From the NCBI GenBank assembly GCA_050480245.1, contig JBCNEQ010000019.1: 64,000 bases of DNA; one strand, given 5' to 3'. Of the stretch, positions 60,115 through 64,000 are shown piece by piece. The notes under the pieces were generated by a model. That model saw only the letters and a list, made by a program, of their open reading frames with translations. It made no database searches and was not told where the DNA came from. Both the position numbers and the translations under genes were made by a program. This DNA comes from Anoxybacillus sp050480245. Lineage in GTDB: Bacteria; Bacillota; Bacilli; Bacillales; Anoxybacillaceae. Position 1 is the stretch's first letter, and every line of letters starts with the position of its first letter.

Positions 60115-61644
60115 TTGGAATACGTAATTGAGATGTTAAATATCCGCAAAGTTTTTGGGAATTTTGTGGCAAACGATAACATTACGTTGCAGTTAAAAAA
60201 AGGGGAAATTCATGCGCTGTTAGGTGAAAACGGTGCAGGGAAATCCACGTTAATGAACGTGCTATTCGGTTTATATCAGCCGGATGGAGGGGAAATTCGC
60301 GTCAAAGGGAAAAAAGTAAACATCGCGAATCCGAACGTCGCAAACGACTTAGGGATCGGGATGGTGCACCAACATTTTATGCTCATTGATACGTTTACGG
60401 TAACAGAAAACATTATTTTAGGAAGCGAACCAACAAAAGGTGGACAAATTGATATTGAACGAGCAGAAAAAGAAGTGCGTGAGCTGTCTGAACGTTACGG
60501 CTTAGCCGTTGATCCGAAAGCGAAAATTGCGGGCATTTCTGTCGGCATGCAACAGCGTGTAGAAATTTTAAAGACGTTATATCGCGGGGCAGATATTTTA
60601 ATTTTTGACGAGCCGACAGCTGTATTAACACCGCAAGAAATTCAAGAGCTTATCCAAATTATGAAATCGCTTGTACGTGAAGGAAAATCAATCATTTTAA
60701 TTACGCATAAATTAAAAGAAATTATGGAAGTGTGTGATCGCGTTACTGTCATTCGACGCGGAAAAGGAATTGGCACATTAAACGTATCGGAAACAAATCC
60801 GAACGAACTTGCTGCGTTAATGGTCGGTCGTGAAGTGCATTTCAAAACAGAAAAACAGCCTCCGAAAGCGGGCAAACCTGTACTTGAAATTGAAAATTTA
60901 GTCGTTAAAGATTCTCGTGGTGTGACTGCTGTCGATCACTTGAATTTAACGGTACACGCAGGAGAAATTGTCGGAATTGCAGGGGTTGACGGAAACGGGC
61001 AAACGGAGCTTATCGAAGCGATTACGGGCTTAATCAAATCAGAATCAGGCTCCATTCGTTTAAACGGCAAAGAAATTCGTAATTTAACACCGAGACAAAT
61101 TACAGAAACGGGTGTAGGACATATTCCACAAGACCGTCATAAACACGGCCTTGTGCTTGACTTCCCAATCGGAGAAAATATGGTGCTTCAAACATATTAT
61201 AAAGAGCCGTACTCCAAACGCGGCATTTTAAATTTTAAAGCGATTTATGATAAAGCGCGCCAGCTTATTCAAGAATTTGACGTTCGTACGCCAGATGAAT
61301 ATACGAAAGCGCGTGCCTTATCAGGCGGAAACCAACAAAAAGCTATTATCGGTCGTGAAGTCGACCGCGACCCAGATTTACTTATCGCGGCGCAACCGAC
61401 GCGCGGCTTGGACGTTGGAGCGATTGAATTTATTCATAAACGTTTAATTGAACAACGCGACAAAGGAAAAGCGGTATTGCTCGTCTCATTTGAATTAGAT
61501 GAAATTATGAACGTCAGCGATCGCATTGCTGTTATTTATGAAGGAAAAATTGTGGCGATTGTCGATCCGAAAGAAACGACAGAGCAAGAGCTTGGTTTAT
61601 TGATGGCAGGAAGCAAACGGAAGGAAGCAGGTGTATCATCATGA
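60115..61644 (+). CDS. nupO: Nucleoside ABC transporter ATP-binding protein (two ATPase domains, NupO-like)
   Basis: The 509-residue protein has two ABC domains. The first has GENGAGKSTLMNVL, signature ISVGMQQRVEI and Walker B ILIFDEPTAVL. The second has a P loop without the usual Lys (GVDGNGQTEL), signature LSGGNQQKA and AAQPTRGLDVGAIE, the asymmetry typical of sugar/nucleoside importers of this class. The start is TTG 60115 with AAGGAGTGG upstream. It overlaps the first permease gene by four bases. Confidence 0.94.
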   Translation: MEYVIEMLNIRKVFGNFVANDNITLQLKKGEIHALLGENGAGKSTLMNVLFGLYQPDGGEIRVKGKKVNIANPNVANDLGIGMVHQHFMLIDTFTVTENIILGSEPTKGGQIDIERAEKEVRELSERYGLAVDPKAKIAGISVGMQQRVEILKTLYRGADILIFDEPTAVLTPQEIQELIQIMKSLVREGKSIILITHKLKEIMEVCDRVTVIRRGKGIGTLNVSETNPNELAALMVGREVHFKTEKQPPKAGKPVLEIENLVVKDSRGVTAVDHLNLTVHAGEIVGIAGVDGNGQTELIEAITGLIKSESGSIRLNGKEIRNLTPRQITETGVGHIPQDRHKHGLVLDFPIGENMVLQTYYKEPYSKRGILNFKAIYDKARQLIQEFDVRTPDEYTKARALSGGNQQKAIIGREVDRDPDLLIAAQPTRGLDVGAIEFIHKRLIEQRDKGKAVLLVSFELDEIMNVSDRIAVIYEGKIVAIVDPKETTEQELGLLMAGSKRKEAGVSS

Positions 61645-62687
61645 GTGAAAATCGTTTAACGAATATTCTCGTCCCTGTGTTTGCGGCTATTCTCGGAATT
61701 ATCGCCGGTGCAATTGTAATGATCGTCAGCGGTTACGACCCGATTGCGGGATATTCCGCTTTATTGTACGGTGCTTTTGGGGATCGATACTATATTGGAG
61801 AAACGATCCGTCAAGTCACGCCATATATTTTAGCTGGTTTAGCTGTTGCTTTTGCATTTCGAACAGGATTATTTAATATCGGGGTAGAAGGACAACTTAT
61901 CGTCGGTTGGCTCGTTGCTGTTTGGGTAGGTGTGGCTTTTGAACTTCCAAAAGTGATTCATTTACCGCTTGCGATTCTCGCAGCTGCCGCAGCCGGAGCG
62001 CTTTGGGGATTTATTCCCGGCTTTTTAAAGGCGCGTTTCCGCGTTCATGAAGTTATCGTGACGATTATGATGAACTATATTGCGCTATACATATCGAATG
62101 AGATTATCCGTTCAGTTTTATCTGATCAAGGATTTAAGTCGGAAAAAATTCATCCGTCAGCATCATTACGTTCGGAGTTTTTACAATCGTTAACAGATTA
62201 TTCTACGCTCCACTACGGTATTATTATTTCGTTAATTGCGGCTGTCGTTATGTGGTTCTTGCTTGAAAAAACAACGACGGGATATGAATTACGTGCCGTC
62301 GGTTTTAACCAACATGCGTCGCATTATGCTGGAATGAACGTCAACCGCAACATTATTTTAGCAATGGTTATTTCTGGCGCATTCGCAGGCATGGCTGGGG
62401 CGATGGAAGGATTAGGAACATTTGAAAACGTCTCAGTCAAAGCTGGATTTACCGGGGTCGGATTTGATGGAATTGCGGTCGCCCTTCTTGGTGGAAATAG
62501 CGCCTTTGGCATTATTTTAGCAGCCGTTTTATTTGGAGCGTTAAAAGTTGGAGCGCTCGAAATGCCATCAGCAGCTAATGTGCCGACAGAACTTGTTGAT
62601 ATCGTCATTGCGTTAATTATTTTCTTCGTTGCATCAAGCTACTTAATTCGTCTTGTGCTTACGCGCTTCAAAAAGGAGGGAAAATAA
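61641..62687 (+). CDS. nupP: Nucleoside ABC transporter permease 1 (NupP-like)
   Basis: The 348-residue integral membrane protein of the BPD_transp_2 type has about nine hydrophobic helices and the family segments FRTGLFNIGVEGQL (about 73-86), FRVHEVIVTIMMNYIALY and the conserved ELRAVGFNQHASHYAGMN. It forms the channel with the next gene product. The ATG overlaps the end of the ATPase gene. Confidence 0.93.
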   Translation: MSENRLTNILVPVFAAILGIIAGAIVMIVSGYDPIAGYSALLYGAFGDRYYIGETIRQVTPYILAGLAVAFAFRTGLFNIGVEGQLIVGWLVAVWVGVAFELPKVIHLPLAILAAAAAGALWGFIPGFLKARFRVHEVIVTIMMNYIALYISNEIIRSVLSDQGFKSEKIHPSASLRSEFLQSLTDYSTLHYGIIISLIAAVVMWFLLEKTTTGYELRAVGFNQHASHYAGMNVNRNIILAMVISGAFAGMAGAMEGLGTFENVSVKAGFTGVGFDGIAVALLGGNSAFGIILAAVLFGALKVGALEMPSAANVPTELVDIVIALIIFFVASSYLIRLVLTRFKKEGK

Positions 62688-63641
62688 ATGTTACACATCC
62701 TTGAAATTATTATTCCTTCCGCGATTTTCTTTGCGGCACCACTTATTTTTACGGCGCTCGGTGGCGTATTTAGTGAGCGTTCCGGTGTTGTAAATATCGG
62801 ATTAGAAGGGTTAATGGTTATCGGCGCGTTTACCGGTGTAGTGTTTAACTTAACGTTTGCCGATCAATTTGGACAACTGACACCGTGGCTTGCGATACTT
62901 GTTGCGATGATTGTTGCTTCGATTTTCTCGTTGATGCATGCGGTGGCGGCGATTTCCCTTCGCGCTGATCAAGTTGTTAGCGGGGTAGCCATCAACTTTT
63001 TAGCATTAGGTTTATCACTGTTTCTTGTGAAAATGTGGTACGGAAAAGGACAAACGGATCAAGTGCAAGTTGGATTTGATAAAATCGACATTCCGATTTT
63101 AAGTAAAATTCCAGTTATCGGTCCGATTTTATTCTCAAACGGGTATGTGCCATCTTATTTAGCGATTGTATTAGCGTTTGTTGTATGGTACGTCATTTAT
63201 AAAACACCGTTTGGTCTTCGTCTTCGTGCTGTTGGGGAACACCCGATGGCAGCGGATACGTTAGGAATTAACGTCGCAAAAATGCGCTATATCGCTGTTA
63301 TGTTAAGTGGTGCGCTTGCAGGAATTGGTGGTTCTGTTTATGCAACAATCATTTCGCGTGATTTTAGCCATGCAACGATCTCAGGTCAAGGATTTATGGC
63401 GCTTGCTGCGATGATTTTCGGAAAATGGCATCCGCTTGGGGCGATGGGTGCGGCACTTTTCTTCGGATTTGCGCAAAGCTTAAGCATCGTCGGACAGGCG
63501 ATTCCATTTTTGAAAAACGTACCAACCGTTTACTTGCTCATTTTACCGTATGCTTTAACGATTTTAGCGTTAACTGGATTTATCGGACGGGCAGATGCGC
63601 CAAAAGCGCTCGGTACGCCGTATGTAAAAGGAAAACGTTAA
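62688..63641 (+). CDS. nupQ: Nucleoside ABC transporter permease 2 (NupQ-like)
   Basis: The 317-residue membrane protein pairs with permease 1. It has about nine helices, SGVVNIGLEGLMVIGAFTG, SLRADQVVSGVAINFLALG and LRLRAVGEHPMAADTLGIN. The ATG directly follows the previous stop, with AGGAGGGAAAA upstream. It is the last gene of the importer operon; a hairpin follows. Confidence 0.93.
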   Translation: MLHILEIIIPSAIFFAAPLIFTALGGVFSERSGVVNIGLEGLMVIGAFTGVVFNLTFADQFGQLTPWLAILVAMIVASIFSLMHAVAAISLRADQVVSGVAINFLALGLSLFLVKMWYGKGQTDQVQVGFDKIDIPILSKIPVIGPILFSNGYVPSYLAIVLAFVVWYVIYKTPFGLRLRAVGEHPMAADTLGINVAKMRYIAVMLSGALAGIGGSVYATIISRDFSHATISGQGFMALAAMIFGKWHPLGAMGAALFFGFAQSLSIVGQAIPFLKNVPTVYLLILPYALTILALTGFIGRADAPKALGTPYVKGKR

Positions 63642-63648
63642 TAGAAAG

Positions 63649-63672
63649 AGACTTCGGGCTGCCCGGAGTTTC
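63649..63672 (+). terminator. Hairpin after the nucleoside transporter operon
   Basis: AGACTTCGGG (63649-63658) pairs with CCCGGAGTTT (63662-63671) with G-U pairs and a tiny loop, eight bases after the stop. The following bases (CAGACTG) are not T-rich, so it may need the next hairpin for termination. Confidence 0.5.
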
Positions 63673-63681
63673 AGACTGTTG

Positions 63682-63721
63682 ACAAAATGGTTGTAAGACA
63701 GTTGTTTTACAACCATTTTGT
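63682..63721. repeat. 15-bp perfect inverted repeat downstream of nupQ
   Basis: ACAAAATGGTTGTAA (63682-63696) and TTACAACCATTTTGT (63707-63721) are exact inverted copies around a 10-base loop, followed by TCCATTTTTATA. It may be a bidirectional terminator or the end of a mobile or repeated element; the bases just before it (CAGACTGTTGACAAA) look to me like a recurring intergenic motif of thermophilic Bacillaceae, which I cannot verify. Confidence 0.65.
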
Positions 63722-63854
63722 TCCATTTTTATAAATAAAGCTAGCAAAATATCAAATTATTTTGTAAAATCATTAAAAGAAAAATATTGTTTCTTTTTGT
63801 TGAACATGTGTGAGTATATTCGTTTTTATTCAATTATATAAACATTTTTGTAAT

Positions 63855-64000
63855 ATGTTATTTGAGCATTTAGAACATAAGCATGTGAATTTGTATTATA
63901 AACATCATGTTGAAGATATGAAACGAACAAGTGACAACTTATGGGAAGTAAAAGTACGCAATTTAGCGACAGGGGAAGCTGACGTTCACACAGCGAAGTT
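63855..64000 (+). pseudogene. mqo: 5'-truncated malate:quinone oxidoreductase fragment, cut by window edge
   Basis: From ATG 63855 the frame reads MLFEHLEHKHVNLYYKHHVE and then DMKRTSDNLWEVKVRNLATG, ending in HTAKF at the edge. This matches an internal part of Bacillus Mqo that starts near residue 190 of about 500 (remembered pattern MLFDYLKTKNVELNYKHSVE, IKRTKNGLWEVKV, HTAKFVFIG). The N-terminal FAD-binding region is absent: upstream the frame reads unrelated AT-rich sequence back to a stop at 63801, with no ribosome site. It is probably a broken gene left by deletion or insertion; what follows lies outside the window. Confidence 0.75.

Noticed and set aside
63679..63684. Perfect TTGACA -35 hexamer after nupQ
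   Set aside because: No -10 at 16-18 bases, and it overlaps the inverted repeat; not a promoter on present evidence.
1..64000. CRISPR array, tRNA or rRNA genes, prophage, restriction or defence genes
   Set aside because: Looked for and not seen; the window is housekeeping, flagellar, sporulation and transport genes only.

Overview
The window is a stretch of core chromosome from a moderately AT-rich, flagellated, endospore-forming member of the Bacillaceae. The gene order closely follows the Bacillus subtilis fla/che to spoIIIE region. The PolC and Mqo sequences and the overall composition look most like Anoxybacillus, with Geobacillus or Parageobacillus as relatives; this is inferred from remembered protein sequences, not from a search. 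Every convincing gene is on the + strand. I see no tRNA, rRNA, CRISPR array, prophage or intact insertion sequence.

Layout. (1) Bases 1-22218 are the distal two thirds of the fla/che operon: fliI (cut by the left edge), fliJ, ylxF, fliK, flgD, a small flagellar-operon gene, flgE, swrD, fliL, fliM, fliY, cheY, fliZ, fliP, fliQ, fliR, flhB, flhA, flhF, flhG, cheB, cheA, cheW, cheC, cheD, an unnamed membrane protein, sigD, an unnamed small charged protein and swrB. Together they encode the export gate, the C-ring switch, hook assembly, chemotaxis signalling and the motility sigma factor. (2) Bases 22219-31228 hold rpsB and tsf, then pyrH, frr, uppS, cdsA, dxr, rasP and proS (translation, nucleotide, isoprenoid, lipid and membrane-proteolysis functions). 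(3) Bases 31260-47903 hold polC, then the rimP-nusA-ylxR-ylxQ-infB-ylxP-rbfA-truB-ribC cluster, rpsO, pnp, ylxY, mlpA and ymxH. (4) Bases 47910-52807 hold dpaA and dpaB (spore dipicolinate) and asd, dapG and dapA (aspartate to dihydrodipicolinate), so the supply of the DPA precursor sits beside its use. (5) Bases 52822-57924 hold rnjB, tepA, ylzJ and spoIIIE. (6) Bases 58012-63641 hold a GntR-type regulator and a BMP-type nucleoside ABC importer (lipoprotein, ATPase, two permeases). (7) The right edge holds a 5'-truncated malate:quinone oxidoreductase fragment behind AT-rich non-coding DNA, which looks like a rearrangement junction.

No novel multi-gene system is visible. The points most worth a second look are small. 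Two unrelated genes (swrD and polC) have a Shine-Dalgarno sequence about 30 nt from the start codon with a perfect hairpin between them that would close the gap. Two 8-G tracts lie inside flagellar genes (fliY and flhF). The nucleoside-transporter operon has an unusual leader (5' hairpin, two short ORFs with good ribosome sites) and two abutting long hairpins between its first two genes. flgE has a central segment of different composition. Two small unnamed proteins flank sigD, and mqo is truncated.
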